DNA of 64,000 nucleotides, taken from Atherix ibis. Its lineage: Eukaryota; Arthropoda; Insecta; Diptera; Athericidae. A program made the translations under genes and the position numbers. The notes beneath the pieces were generated by a model. That model was not told where the DNA came from. It ran no database searches and saw only the letters and a list, made by a program, of their open reading frames with translations. Where the stretch lies: assembly GCA_958298945.1 (NCBI GenBank), contig OY282610.1:65283088-65347087 (forward strand), in the 5' to 3' direction. Shown here piece by piece: positions 42,648 through 54,377 of the stretch. The number at the start of each line of letters is the position of its first letter. Within the stretch, counting starts at the first letter, position 1.

Positions 42648-43328
42648 TATCGCGAATTTTGAATTTCTGCGGGTTACGTATTTCGATTTTTTGTGGAGTT
42701 ATGTTGGTGCTCATGTCTCTCACCAATGCCGACAAGTTCGGCTGCTTTGCTTGCATGTGTTTTGGATCGTCTTCGATTTTTACTCAATTTCGACCAAAAA
42801 CAGCATCGCATTAACATTGCTAAGAAGCTGTTGGACTGTGTCCGCGACCACACAAATTTGCTCCACAGGGTCATAACTAGTGATAAAACATAGGTTTATG
42901 GTTATGATGGGGAAACTAAAGCTCAATCATCCCAATGGAAGCTGCCGCACGAGCCAAAACCGAAAAAAGGGACAAGTTCGGTCGAATGTGAAGGTATTGC
43001 TTACAGTTTTCTTCAATTGCAGGACCGCAGTGTATCATGAGTTCTTACCATAGGGTAGAACGGTCAATAAGAAATATTACCTGCAAGTTATACGTAAGTT
43101 GCGCGAAGCAATCCGCCAGAAACGCCCGGATTTCTGGAAGAACGAAAATTGGCTTTTGAACAATGATAACGTCCCTGCTCACGCATCGTTGCTTGTGCCC
43201 GAATTTTTGACCAAAAACAATACACCAATAATGCCACAGCCACCGTATTCCCCAGAGTGACTTTTTCTTATTCCCGAATAATAGATATTCATTAATAAAT
43301 AAATAATTTTTGAAAAACAGACCCTATG
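42648..43328 (+). mobile_element. mariner remnant D2
   Basis: Starts inside the D-type TIR (TATCGCGAATTTTG); the outer bases are lost. After the 5' untranslated region it jumps, by deletion of the HTH domain, to FDQKQHRINIAKKLLD, then a stop in place of the family SW (TSDKT*VYGYD), SSQWKLPHE and, in other frames, FDSRTVNKKYYLQVIRKL and WLLNNDNVPAH (second D). It ends shortly after PPYSPE with a collapsed 3' end (GAAAAACAGACC). Dead. Confidence 0.85.
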
Positions 43329-43601
43329 TAACTAATAATAAATTTTTACTTAAATAATAAATATTAAAATGACAAAATATATCTTATCATAATTAATTTT
43401 ATTTAAAATTTATAATCTAAGTCGTTATTTAATTATATTAAAATATTTTTATTAAAAAAAATTGAGTTTAAATTTAATTCCATTTTCAGAAAAAATATTT
43501 ATAATTACTTTAAAAGATTCATATTTATTACAAATTAAAAATGAAATAAACTTATACAAAAAGAATTCAAAAGCAAATATTTGAAAGTAAGGTAAACTAT
43601 A

Positions 43602-44478
43602 TGAGAGTCATTCAACAAGTACTTAGCCTCACCGCCCGATGGAACTGCTGTCACAAAAGAAATTTACCATCGTGCAGTACATTTTTTTAGTAGCCTACTG
43701 TCAAAGTTTCAGTCGATTCCCTTTATTATTTTTTGTTTTGAGAGCCTTTTCAAGCAAGCGTGTCGGTCGGTTGCACAAAAATGGAAAAAGAACAAGATCG
43801 TTCGGTGATTAGATTCTTGTTTTTGGAAGGGAAAACGCGCAACGAAAATTCACTGGTACACACCATAGACCAAGGAACAGTCGAAACAGTGGACTTCACC
43901 TGGCTAACGTGCTCCGAAGAAGGCAAAGACTGTTCGATCGGCCGGAAAGGTGATGGCCACCGTTTTCTGGGATTCACAAGGTGTGATCCACATCGATTAT
44001 CTCGAGAAGGGTAAAACAATCACGGGGCGCTACTATGCTGACTTATTGGGCCGATTTGACGTCGGATTGAAGAAAAAGCGGCCCCGCTCCGCGAAGAAAA
44101 AAGTGCTGTTCCACCACGACAACGTGCCGGCTCACACATCCGCCGTCGCAATGGCCAAATTGGTCGAATTGCGCTACGAATTGCTGCCCCATCCACCGTA
44201 CTCTCCAGATTTGGCCCCCTGTGATTACTTTTTGTTTCCAAACCTGAAAAAATCACTCGCCGGAAATAGATTTGGGTCGAATGAGGAGGTCATCGTTGCC
44301 ACGGAGGCCTATTTTGCTTCCCTTGAGAAAATGTATTTTTTGGACGGGTTAAAAAAGTTTGAGCATCGCTGGGCCAAGTGTATCGAGCTTGAAGGAGATT
44401 ATGTGGAAAAATAAATTGCCACCTTTCCAAAATTTTCGTTTTTCTTTTGTAGGCTAAGTACTTGTTGAATGACCCTCG
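43602..44478 (+). mobile_element. mariner copy B2, internally deleted derivative
   Basis: The left TIR TGAGAGTCATTCAACAAGTA (43602) and right TIR end (44478) are flanked by TA. At 877 bp it is 415 bp shorter than B1. The deletion joins codon about 22 (GKTRNE) to the sequence just after the first catalytic D (NSLVHT), with short homology at the junction. Both ends are kept, so it could be moved in trans by a B-type transposase. Confidence 0.93.
43950..44414 (+). pseudogene. mariner transposase B2, C-terminal half only
   Basis: 154 open codons: MATVFWDSQGVIHIDYLEKG, HHDNVPAH (second D), LAPCDYFLF (third D) and the normal end ELEGDYVEK. The DNA-binding domain and first aspartate are lost in the deletion, and the short N-terminal part (43781-43845) joins in a different frame. 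Not functional, although the C-terminal half has no stops. Confidence 0.85.
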
Positions 44479-44480
44479 TA

Positions 44481-45920
44481 TAAGTGACATAAAATTTTTT
44501 ATTATTCTATCCATATTGGATATACTTATTTCACATATAAACGCTAATATCATGAAAGGATATTTATTCATCAATCTCAAAATCACGTGATGACTATAAA
44601 TTGTCGCATAGAAAAATATAAAAAATATAATGCAAAATTGAAGGCATCACATAAAAATTAATTTACTTTGTATTAACATAGTGAAAATTGATTTTCTTTC
44701 CAAGAAACGCCAAAGGATTTCTTTCAATATAAAAATGAATCAATTGCAAATTTTCACTCTGCCATGCTTGCCAACAATATATAATATTCGAAAGTATAGT
44801 GTATAAGAAGGATATGGAATTTATTTCATTCCAATTTATCCTTTTTTTTTAAAGAATTTTATTTTTTATGAAATACAAACATTGCATCTGAACGTGATTC
44901 CAATTTAACCATAACGCTAAACATTGTGTGCATTTGATGTTTTCCAATTTGTTAAGAATAAATTTTTAATTAAAATCATTTTTAACTTTACAAAAAAAAA
45001 ATTGATATTTTTATTCATTTATTCAATCAATGGGTTTCTATCCCCCTTTTGTAAACCCTCCCATACTTTATACAAAAACACATTTATTCCGTTCAAGTTC
45101 GGTATTCTTTCATATTTACTCTATTATTATTGCCACATTTGATGGTAGTCACATCTAACATTTCGCTATGATCCTTGGCTGAGCACTATGGTCTGCTCAT
45201 CATTCAATCAAGACACCAATAATTATCTAACTAATCACTATCAATTTTATTTAATAATTGCTTGGGTTAAAGGAGAAATTTTCGCTCGTATTTGTATTGA
45301 AAAATGACATGTTTGTGGACTAAATTAATGAGTTAAGTTTCATGGCCAAAAATTAATGTTGTAATTATTTAAGAAATTATCAAAAATTACTAAGTAATAT
45401 TATTGATTGCATAGTTTAAAATGGTATAAAATATTAATAGGATGATACAAAATATTTGATCCTACTCGTATAATATAATAATTAATAGCGTCTTTTTCGT
45501 AAGTGAGAATGACATTTTGAGACAATTTTTGTAAAATTCTCTATTGGAAAAAATTGATTTCTTCCAAAATGATATCCAATTATTAGCTAATTATAAGGAT
45601 GCATATAATATTAACGATGAAAAGAAAAATAAAAGAAAATATTAGGATGAATTTTATATTACGATAAAAACATATTTTTTAAGTGAAGTTTATAAAATTT
45701 CCTTCGCAGTTATACTTTTACAACATTTAATTTTTATTAAAAAAAACTATCAGAATAAGCTTAAAAATTTAGTACCTTGGAAAAATTTCTTTTTGTCCAA
45801 AAAGTATTTTTGAAATCTTAGGAAATCTCCTGGTACGTCCTTTTAATGATGATAGTAAAAGTAAGTATTTTAATGAAATTTATTAACTTTTAACTTATTA
45901 TGAATTGGAACATTTAGTAG
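44481..45920. other. AT-rich DNA, no gene seen
   Basis: No element recognised. Confidence 0.55.
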
Positions 45921-45924
45921 AGTC

Positions 45925-46110
45925 AAAAAGTACCTCGAAAAGCATAATACAATCATAATCATTGAAATAATACACTCGTAAAATCAGGCTTTTAGGAACT
46001 ATCTTGAATGTGGTCTGCCTTCGTTTCGCATGTTCATCCGAATTAGTAATTGAAGGTCTCTCTGAACGAGAATTGTTTTTTATGACATTTTGGCCCTTCA
46101 AAAATAGTAA
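45925..46110 (-). mobile_element. Small mariner-like fragment (weak)
   Basis: The minus-strand frame KGQNVIKNNSRSERPSITNS followed by DEHAKRR resembles the linker between the two HTH motifs of mariner transposases (family form DDPRSGRPSTS...DENV). No catalytic sequence and no TIRs. Confidence 0.4.
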
Positions 46111-46589
46111 AAGTTACCGAAAACTAGTGCTTTAAATATCTTGTGTTAGTCCGAAAAACTTGTGCTAGTCTCATTGCAACTATTTTTTAAGTCAAACTCG
46201 CAGATTCATCAAGTTTAGCATAAAATTTAAAGATATGTCATTACTTCAAATTGTACGGTTTTATTTTTCTAAATACATTACAAACACTCTACTTCACTTA
46301 TCATACTCTATTAGGCTGCGTATTTATCGGACGAATTTAAAGTTTTTACTGTATGCCTAAGAAGGAGTAAGTGATGTTGCCTAATTGCTCCCAGTAATGC
46401 CAGTCTTTTCTACCATATCTCATAAATATTTTAAGCAAACCATTACGAGATTTATTTGATATTAAGGCAGTGATATCATCTGTTATAAAGGGTTTTTGAA
46501 TTAGAACTTGACAACTTTTTTTTAAACATCTCGCAAACTATATAAGATATATCAAAACTCTTATTATTGCCTTAAAGTACAATTAATGC

Positions 46590-47345
46590 AATTATGAATG
46601 GAACTCGACTTCAGTCATATGTCCATCACGGGTACGCTTGCAGCAGTCGATTCACTGAAGCCAATTTTCGATTACTCGCCCACACAATTCGACGGGAATG
46701 GCCGCTATTTCTCGTTCGATGTTTGCTCTTAGGTCCTCCAACGTCATCGGCTTGTTGGTATAGATCATCGATTTAACGTTGCCCCACAGAAAAACGTCTA
46801 GAGGTATTAAGTCACAAGATCTCGGCGGCCAATCGACAAGACCTTTTCTCGATATAACACGTTCACCGAACTTGAACTTCAATAAGTTGATTGTTCTCCC
46901 GCTGTGTGGAATGTAGCACCATCTTGTTGAAACCACATATCACTGATGTCCAGCCCATGCAATTGATCAAAGAAATAACGCTACAACATGTCTCTGTAGC
47001 GTTCACCATTGACTGTAACGTGACGGTCATTTTCATCAACGAAGAAGAATGGCCCAAGACGCCACCGGCATGAAAGCCACACCATACAGACACTTTTGTT
47101 GATGAAGTAGTGTTTCATGAAGCACATGAAAGTTTGCAGCACTCCAATAACGCATGTTTCGTTTGTTGACGAAGCCATTCAACCAAAAATGCGCTTCACA
47201 CTGCATTGGCGTAAGCGCTCTTCAAGCTGCAATCACCTACCTAGAATTTTCGTAGTAATTTTTAATTATTTGTAAACGTTCTTCGTTCATGAGTCTTTGC
47301 ATAATGAAAATGTTTAAGTTACTGGGTGTTTTGACAGTGATTAAA
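46590..47345 (-). mobile_element. mariner-like element E5 (DD41D-type), internally deleted
   Basis: Starts MQRLMNEERLQIIKNYYENS at 47302 and jumps by deletion to CEAHFWLNGFVNKRNMRYW, removing most of the DNA-binding domain and the first aspartate (family FSDEAHF). Continues in shifting frames: GGVLGPFFFVDENDRHVTVN, MWFQQDGATFHTA (second D), then the frame 46936-46652 with WPPRSCDLIPLDVFLWG (third D) and CKRTRDGHMTEVEFHS at the end. The deletion resembles that of E3. Confidence 0.82.
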
Positions 47346-47630
47346 ACTGTCAACTTGTTATTGAAAAATCCGATATTACTTAGAAATACAATAAATATAC
47401 GAAGCTTTGGGATTTAGTATTTCAAAGTTTTTTGATTTATTTTAAATTTATATTTTCAGATATCTATGATAATAAAATATTTACTAACATATTTAATTAT
47501 ATTTTAAATTACGGTATCAAAAATACTCCAATTTAATAATTTCCTTTAAGCCCTTAAATACAAAAATATTAATTTTATAATATCTTTTTAAAAAAATCTT
47601 ATTTATTTAGTGTAGTTGATTAAGTAAATA

Positions 47631-48441
47631 TTGGGTTATTCGAAAAGTAATTTCGTTGTTTATCAACAGAGGCCTTAATTGTATTTTTTCACAACCAACT
47701 TCACACTTAAGCCGCATAAACATATGTATTTTGACAGCTGACATAGGAATTCGATTGATTCTGCATAGAAGTTTTTGTTTGACACGCTCTTAAATATGAA
47801 AAGTGAAAAACAGCATTTTCGGCATATTTTATTTTTTACTATAGAAAATATAAAAATGCTGTCCAAGTCAGAAAAAAACTATCCGATGTGGTAAGTGAGC
47901 GCCAGTTTTGATCTCGAAGATGCACCACATTCTGGAAGGCAGGCCAGTTGAAGCTGATGAAGACATAATAAAGGCATTCATTCATGCAAGCCGGCGAATA
48001 ACAACTCGTGAGATCGTTGACAGATTAAATTTATTGAATTTGACCATTCATGATCATTAAAAACGGCTAGATTTAATCTCAACGTTCGACATATGGGTTC
48101 CTCGTCATCTTCCAGGAAAAAATTTGTGCCGTCAAATTGACGTTTGTGATTTGCTTCTCAAACCCCAAGAAAGTTATCCATATTGGCTTTCGAAGTGCTC
48201 AAAGCACTTGGAAAGCCAATATTCTTCAAAAAAATTTTATGCTATCTGTTTGGTGGGATTTCTAAGGAATCATATATTTTGAGCTTCTATCGAGCAAAAC
48301 AATGATCAATTCTGAAGTGTACTGTAATCAGTTGGACAAATTGAATGATTCACCTAAAGAAAAAGAGCCAGAATAGGTCAATAGAAACAGTTTAGTGTTT
48401 CAATAAGATAATGAAAAGAAATTACTCTCCGAACAACCCAA
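47631..48441 (+). mobile_element. mariner remnant F3 (irritans-like), internally deleted
   Basis: TIRs TTGGGTTATTCGAAAAGTAA (47631) and the reverse complement of TTGGGTTGTTCGGAGAGTAA (ending 48441), with TA at the left. The interior contains AFIHASRRITTREIVDRLNL (HTH), GLISTFDIWVPRHLPGKNLC, LSVWWDF and INSEVYCNQLDKLNDSPKEK in broken frames. No catalytic triad. It is the comparison copy showing that F2's left hairpin arm is an insertion. Confidence 0.82.
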
Positions 48442-49780
48442 TTATTCTAGTAAATTTTTTATAGCAATTCTAGAATTCCAAAGAAAATTATTATATACTC
48501 TTAAATTTGGTACTGTAAAAAGGTTATTAAATTCCCTTTAAGACGTCATATAAATCGTCAAACATATCATAGAAATTATCTTTCCATACAAAATAACTCC
48601 TTTGTTGCCTTAAATAAATAAAAAAAACTTAATAAACCTTTTATTATATTAATGGGAGTATGAGAATATACTAACATAAGTCTATAACAACAGGAAAATT
48701 TCAAAAGGACAAAATTCTCAGTTCACTTTATTTTGTAGTTACAGAAGTTTAAGGACATGACAGGTAATCAGCATGTATTCAACCCTTTAAGTGTTTCCAT
48801 TACTAAATTAAACTCCATTGAAATTCTCATCCACCATGTTGATTGTTCCAAAATACGGTGAATTTGCTTATATTAATCTGAACATGTTTGATTTGTTAAT
48901 TTCCTATTTATTATGTAATTTTCAATTTTCATGCATTCATAATTACCTTTCATACATTGTTTTATCGTAATCCGAAATTTATAGTGATTAATTCCTGTAC
49001 CTTTGCTTATAATTTCATTTGATTGTAAAATATTGCTTGAGAAGTCAATGTTCGTTCTGCAAACAGTTTCTTTTATTTTATTGCTATACTTATATATAAA
49101 TAATTGATTAAATTTCTCTCTGGCTTTATTATAAATCTTATAGAAAGAAAAACTATTGGGCAAGTATTTTTATCACATTAAAAATTGATAAAATTACTTT
49201 TTCTGTATTTGATTTCAAATCGTAAATATACTAATATTAGTATTTTCAATGGGAATAAGGATATAAATATACTAAAGTCAATTTGATATATAGTGAGAAA
49301 ATGTTATTACTGTAATATTCATATTATTGTTTTGAAAAATTTTCTTTTCTCATACATTTAGAGTTTCTTTAGTATTTAGAATATATATTATTAAATTTTA
49401 TTTATATCATAAATAAAAAATAGTATTTATTACTCAAATAAACTAGTGGTTTTTACATCCGATATGTTAACTAACTTAAGAAAAAAAACAATAACGTTTA
49501 AAATTTTTAATACATCATTAAGTCTGGTAATTTCAATTGCTAAACATATTACTTTAATGGTAATTCTATTTCATAAAATATATAATTAATAAAAAAAGAG
49601 ATCTTCAAATATTTTGGAAATAATTTTTACTATCGAAAAAATATCACTAAGAGTATTACAACACAGATTTTCTCAATGTAGGAAGAGTATAATCTTCGAT
49701 ATATAATATCGAGTATTTTTTGTTGCGGTTGTACAATTTTTAAATAGGATGCGCTATAAAATGAACTCAATGAGTTACAC
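48442..49780. other. AT-rich DNA, no gene seen
   Basis: The 96-codon minus frame at 48873-49163 is K/N/I-rich with no family features and is probably chance. Confidence 0.55.
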
Positions 49781-50215
49781 TCAATCAACGTACCACCATT
49801 ACCGGCAGTTAACAGTTTGTAATCAGGTAGCAGGGACTACCTAAGCCTCTACTGTCATTAGCAGTGACAGTGCCCGAAATAATTACTAGTATCTCCCATT
49901 AGAGATCCGAAAACTGTACCCGCGATATGGGTATCAACCACAGCGACTACGTTGCTGCCTAAGCACCTTACCAATGTCGGGCACAGTGTGTTCCAACACC
50001 ATGGGGCACCCCGACTACCTTAGTACCAATATCTGTTTTAAAAGTACTTCGGTTTGTACATACTCCGCTCATTGAGCTATGGTTAGGAATCTTGTAAATT
50101 CCTAGGCATCGCTAAGCCAGCTCAGGTAGGTGCCTTCGCCAAGATCCGAAAGTACAACAGGAATCGATCTTGGTCTTTCACCCGATTGGAACCAACCTGC
50201 GTGTTATTCACACAT

Positions 50216-51878
50216 TCATTCACGCATCATTCTCGCTCGCCTCTCAAAAAGTGCCACGGCAAATCTATTAAGGCATTCATACCTATCTCTCACACCCAAC
50301 ACACCACTCACATCCACACCTTCATCACACAAATCTCCATATAGGCCACTCTCAGTGAGAAGGTGCTTGGTACTCTCCTCCGCCGCCCCACAAGGGCATC
50401 TAGCCACCACAGCTAGACCATGCCTGTACAGGAACCCATTCATACTGCCATGTCCCGTGAGAAAATAACCAAGGTACAAACCAAATTCAAACCCATAAGC
50501 AAATGCAAAGCACACACCCGAAATGAAGAAGTGCGTCCATCTGCCATTCACACTTTCATCCCATCTATGTTGCCAAATTTGATACATTCTATTCAGGACC
50601 AGTACACGCCGCTAGCGTGGACTAAGATCCTGAACCTCTTCATTTGTAACCGGACAACCAGCAAGCGGGATGCCGCGCCGTAGACGCTAGTTAATGCTTC
50701 CAAGGAGCACATCCAGGTCCCATGGAATACCTTCGGTTCTACAAACATTCAAACCTGCATAGAAACCCAGACGCTATACTGAATTTTTACCCACCCTCGG
50801 TATACTGGTGGCGCATAATGTCAGCTCATACACATTACGCATACATTGCGTACGGAACAAACACACTTTTGTACAGGACTTTCACCGCTCTGGACCGAAG
50901 TCTTCATTCGTTGAGATATACTCGCACCAGCATGCCAACCAAATCGGCCAAGCGCCTTCTTAGATGTTGCAAGTGAGGCCAAAAGTTCAGCCTCTCTCCA
51001 ACCTTTACTCCAAGGTACCGCTTTTCCTGCACGTATCGGACCCCGACAGCCTCTAAACGATTATTGGGCGGCCTACTGGCCACCAAAAAACTTCCAAACA
51101 GTTTTCCTTTTGGAAACATTCACTCCCATTCTATTCCCCCATTCAGACACCATCTGCATATGGCGGGTTCCCGCTATCTCTACTGCAGACCTACTCCCCT
51201 CCTCAATCAAAAGTAGAATGTCATCCGCATATGCGATCACACCGCAACCGTCCTCTTCCAACTACACCAAGAGACCATTCATTATCATATTCCAGATGGC
51301 GGGGTCCGCCACAGATCCCTGTGAGCAACTACGCATAATCTGGCAAACAACCTTCCCATTGTTCCCGCTCACTACCGCATACCTTCTATGGAAGTAACTT
51401 CGCCACACATGAAACCACGCACAATCTGGCAAACAACCTTCCCATTGTTCCCGCTCACTACCGCATACCTTTCATGGAAGTTTCCTTCAAATGAAACCTC
51501 CTCAAGCCGCTCAATAATGCGATCCCATCGCAGGCAGTTGAGCCCACTCTGAAAATCCACAAACACACCATATACGTACTTACTCTCACTCTTAGTTATG
51601 TACCATTTTGCACACATCCAAGCGTCCTCAGTTGATTTACCTTTCATAAATCCATACTGAGAGCCGGACACATTGAAGTCTGCCAACTTCACATTCAGCC
51701 GGTGTACCATCATCCGCTTGAGGCCCTTGCCGAATACCGGCAGTAAGCATATCGGCCTATAGGAAGACGGGTCAGTCTTCCGCTTCAGATGTTTCTGGCG
51801 AACAGAGTAGGTTTTAACATGCAATACACCAAGGTGGAATAATGGAGAATCGTTACTTCTAAACAGAATACCCCCCAT
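50216..51878 (-). pseudogene. R1-like reverse transcriptase ORF, frameshifted
   Basis: DPSSYRPICLLPVFGKGLKR, QYGFMKGKSTEDAWM and VYGVFVDFQSGLNCLRWDRI (first catalytic region; the family F-D-N reads L-N-C) lie in the first frame. An 86-bp tandem duplication (51331-51502) then breaks it. The second frame holds CGVIAYADDILLLIEEGSRS with an intact YADD, the third RYLGVKVGERLNFWPHLQHL, and the fourth the C-terminal domain ending LNRFAVALFERRA. The catalytic box is preserved but cannot be reached from the upstream frame. Confidence 0.82.
51331..51502. repeat. 86-bp tandem duplication inside the R1-like element
   Basis: ACGCATAATCTGGCAAACAA at 51331 recurs as ACGCACAATCTGGCAAACAA at 51417, and both continue alike for about 50 bp before diverging. 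86 is not a multiple of three, so the RT frame is shifted. Confidence 0.9.
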
Positions 51879-51899
51879 TTTATGTCGCGTGGTGTCTAT

Positions 51900-53140
51900 T
51901 CTCAGTCCTTCAGCAAAATTTTATGTCGCGCGGTGTAGTATGGAAGTTTCTACAAAGCATCAAGTTCGAAGAAGAACTCAATAATTTAAGATAGGACCAA
52001 CCGTTGAGAGTGTCGTCCAAATGAAGAGCGTTACATCCCTGATTAGACCCGGAAGGTCTCCTAAGAGTGGAGAAATGGTCGAATAATGCTGAGTTACCGA
52101 TAGAAGAACAACACCCAGTGTTTTTGCCATCTCATATACTTACCAAGCTATGGGTAAGATATATGTACATTAACCATCTGCACTTAGCTATGTAGGGATT
52201 GATGTATTTACCGTTTTGTAGAGTTTGGCTACTTAACGCCAGAAAAATATGTGGAACGGTTGTGCGCGAGTATATTCGGTGCTTCCGTAGTCAGCCAACA
52301 ACAATACATCAGGTGATGACCAAGACGGTTTATTTGGAGCTAGTGACAGATCTCACTAGTGGGGCATTTATCGGAGCCTTAAAAAGATTGCTCAGGTGAT
52401 AAGGGAATCCTGTTTCTATTATATCGGATAATACAACCAACTTTTTAGGCACTCGAAGAGAATTATATGAACTCAAAGAGATGTTTCTCCCTCAGACCTA
52501 TGAAGAACAAGCAATCCCTCTGTCCGTATTTTGACGGCTTGTAGAAGGTGGCCGTAACATCGTTCAAATATCACTTGCGACGGATATTACCAGCATACAA
52601 GCTTACTATAGATATAAATGATGCTGGTACAAGTAGAGGCGGTATTGAATTCACAACCACTTACCCCAATTTCAGATGACTCAAGAGATCTAGTGGCATT
52701 GGAGCGCCACTAACATCTGTCTCTAACAACGAGACGGTAGTTGAGAGGAAATGTTTACCTACAAGATGGAAGATGGTATAGCCAATTAATCAGCATTTCT
52801 GGCAACGATGATCTAAAGAATATCTGTCGGAGTTACAAATTACAATACGGTGGATCAGATCATCACCGAATTTGTTCGTCAATACCATGGTGCTTCTAAG
52901 AGATAATAACCTACCTGCTCAGAGATAGAGACTGGGGGAGAAGACTGCGAACTATGGAAGGTCCCGACGGATTAACACGAGTAGCAGAGATTAAAACTTC
53001 ATTTGTCCTGTACCTATCCACACTGCGAACAAAAAATCGGATTAATGAGAGAAGCAACAAGTTGCTTCTATCATTAGTAGGTTCTGAACAAGTTGCTTCT
53101 ATCAGTAGTTTCTAGTAGAACTTCAACTTAATCATGGCCA
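51900..53140 (+). mobile_element. BEL/Pao LTR-retrotransposon fragment (integrase region)
   Basis: Plus-strand translation in several frames follows BEL/Pao Pol: EEQHPVFLPSHILTKLWVRY and NHLHLAM (integrase zinc-binding H-H part), then ARKICGTVVREYIRCFRSQP, TKTVYLELVTDLTSGAFIGA with LKRLLR, PVSIISDNTTNFLGTRRELY (second acidic residue of the core), LPAYKLTIDI, NQHFWQR then SKEYLSELQITIRW, and LLRDNNLPAQR. No LTRs, protease, RT or RNase H were found. Multiple stops; dead. Integrase would insert the cDNA into the chromosome. Confidence 0.8.
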
Positions 53141-53141
53141 A

Positions 53142-53342
53142 GTGGGAAGCCTTTTTACAGTTGAATTCATCGACGTCGACGTAATTAATATGGTGTTGGA
53201 TACGACGAATAGGCCGCAAATAAACTTCATGCTGCCCCAACCAGAAAACCCTAGCCAGGCTTCGGCATCAAGTGGTATCACTGCAAAGTTGGCGGATCTT
53301 CTGTCAACCGATATACCGGCAGCAATCGTAGTTCTTTCATAA
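53142..53342 (+). other. Unassigned 66-codon open frame
   Basis: Reads MGSLFTVEFIDVDVINMVLD and then a PQPENPSQASASSGI stretch. It is balanced in composition and follows the BEL/Pao fragment, but does not look like Pol. It could be part of an unknown element; no family recognised. Confidence 0.25.
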
Positions 53343-53384
53343 ATTTAGAACAAAGGTTACCAAAATAAACTACTATCAATAGAT

Positions 53385-53628
53385 AGCGCTACATAGAAAT
53401 GGTCACTAATTTTTTTTGTAACCTATTTTTCATATGGTTTCAACAAAACGGCGCTATGTACTACATTGCCCAAGAAACAATCAGTTTATTGAAAACGAAA
53501 TCCAATGGATGTAAAATTTTACGAAGAGGTGACACCAATTCGCCACGAAGATCACGTGATTTAACGCCGTTGAAATTCTACTTGAATCTTGTGCTTTTAA
53601 TGCGAAATGTTCTCTATAGGAATCATTT
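53385..53628 (+). mobile_element. mariner-like remnant E6 (DD41D-type)
   Basis: WFQQNGAMYYIAQETISLLK corresponds to the family WFQQDGATCHTA...; the second catalytic D is N here. SRDLTPLKFYLN stands for CDLTPLDFFLW with the third D changed to K. It breaks off directly into the 51-bp minisatellite. Confidence 0.75.
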
Positions 53629-54377
53629 TGTAAGTCAAACTTATGATATCACCAAGCTTAACACAAATTTTTTTTGTTTTCGTAAGTCAAACTTATGATA
53701 TCGCCAAGCTTAACACAAATTTTTTTTTTTGTAAGTCAAACTTATGATATTACCAAGCTAAACACAAAATTTGATCTTTTTGTAAGTCAAACTTATGATA
53801 TCGCCAAGCTTAACACAAAATTTGATCTTTTTGTAAGTCAAACTTATGATATCGCCAAGCTTAACACAAATTTTTTTTTGTAAGTCAAACTTATGATATC
53901 ACCAAGCTAAACACAAAATTTGTTTTTTTTGTAAGTCAAACTTATGATATCGCCAAGCTTAACACAAAATTTGATCTTTTTGTAAGTCAAACTTATGATA
54001 TCGCCAAGCTAAACACAAATTTTGTTTTTTTTCTAAGTCAAACTTATGAAATCGCCAAGCTTAACACACATTTTTTTCTTTTCGTAAGTCAAACTTATGA
54101 TATCGCCAAGCTTAACACAAATTTTTTTTTTTGTAAGTCAAACTTATGATATCGCCAAGCTTAACATAATTTTTTTTTTGTAAGTCAAACTTATGATATC
54201 GCCAAGCTTAACACAAAATTTGATCTTTTTGTAAGTCAAACTTATGATATCGCCAAGCTTAACACAAATTTTTTTTTTTTTCTAAGTTAAACTTATGATA
54301 TCGCCAAGCTTAACACAAAATTTGATCTTTTTGTAAGTCAAACTTATGATATCGCCAAGCTTAACACAAAATTTGAT
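53629..54377. repeat. 51-bp minisatellite, 15 tandem copies
   Basis: The unit core TAAGTCAAACTTATGATATC, then GCCAAGCTTAACACAAA, starts at 53631, 53683, 53732, 53783, 53834, 53881, 53932, 53983, 54034, 54085, 54134, 54181, 54232, 54283 and 54334. Spacing is mostly 51 bp (range 47-52); the differences lie in the T-run. Two subtypes alternate irregularly: ending AATTTGATCTTTTTG or ending in a plain T-run. Each unit contains GATATC and usually AAGCTT. 51 bp equals 17 codons (VSQTYDIAKLNTKFDLF), but T-run length changes break the frame, so it is probably not translated. Confidence 0.95.

Larger units (their letters stand above)
49785..51890 (-). mobile_element. R1-like non-LTR retrotransposon, 5' truncated
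   Basis: Minus strand, clearly GC-richer than the surroundings. RT frames 51878-51372, 51261-51073 and 51119-50904 are followed by a C-terminal domain frame (50587-50216) with CPCGAAEESTKHLL, the cysteine-histidine motif near the end of R1-clade ORF2, and a non-coding 3' region to about 49785. The R1 clade includes rDNA- and telomere-specific members; this copy sits in ordinary AT-rich DNA. No 5' endonuclease is present. Confidence 0.85.

Noticed and set aside
48873..49163. 96-codon minus-strand frame as a possible gene
   Set aside because: K/N/I-rich composition as expected from AT-rich DNA, no motif, no splice or element context.
51900..53140. Retroviral or endogenous virus pol
   Set aside because: Integrase motifs follow BEL/Pao retrotransposon order; no envelope-like sequence or LTRs.
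53695..53883. Secreted or structural repeat protein from the 17-residue repeat
   Set aside because: T-run length changes break the frame after three units and no promoter, start or longer exon context is seen.
53629..54377. CRISPR-like array
   Set aside because: Units are head-to-tail with no unique spacers, in a eukaryotic sequence; it is a minisatellite.
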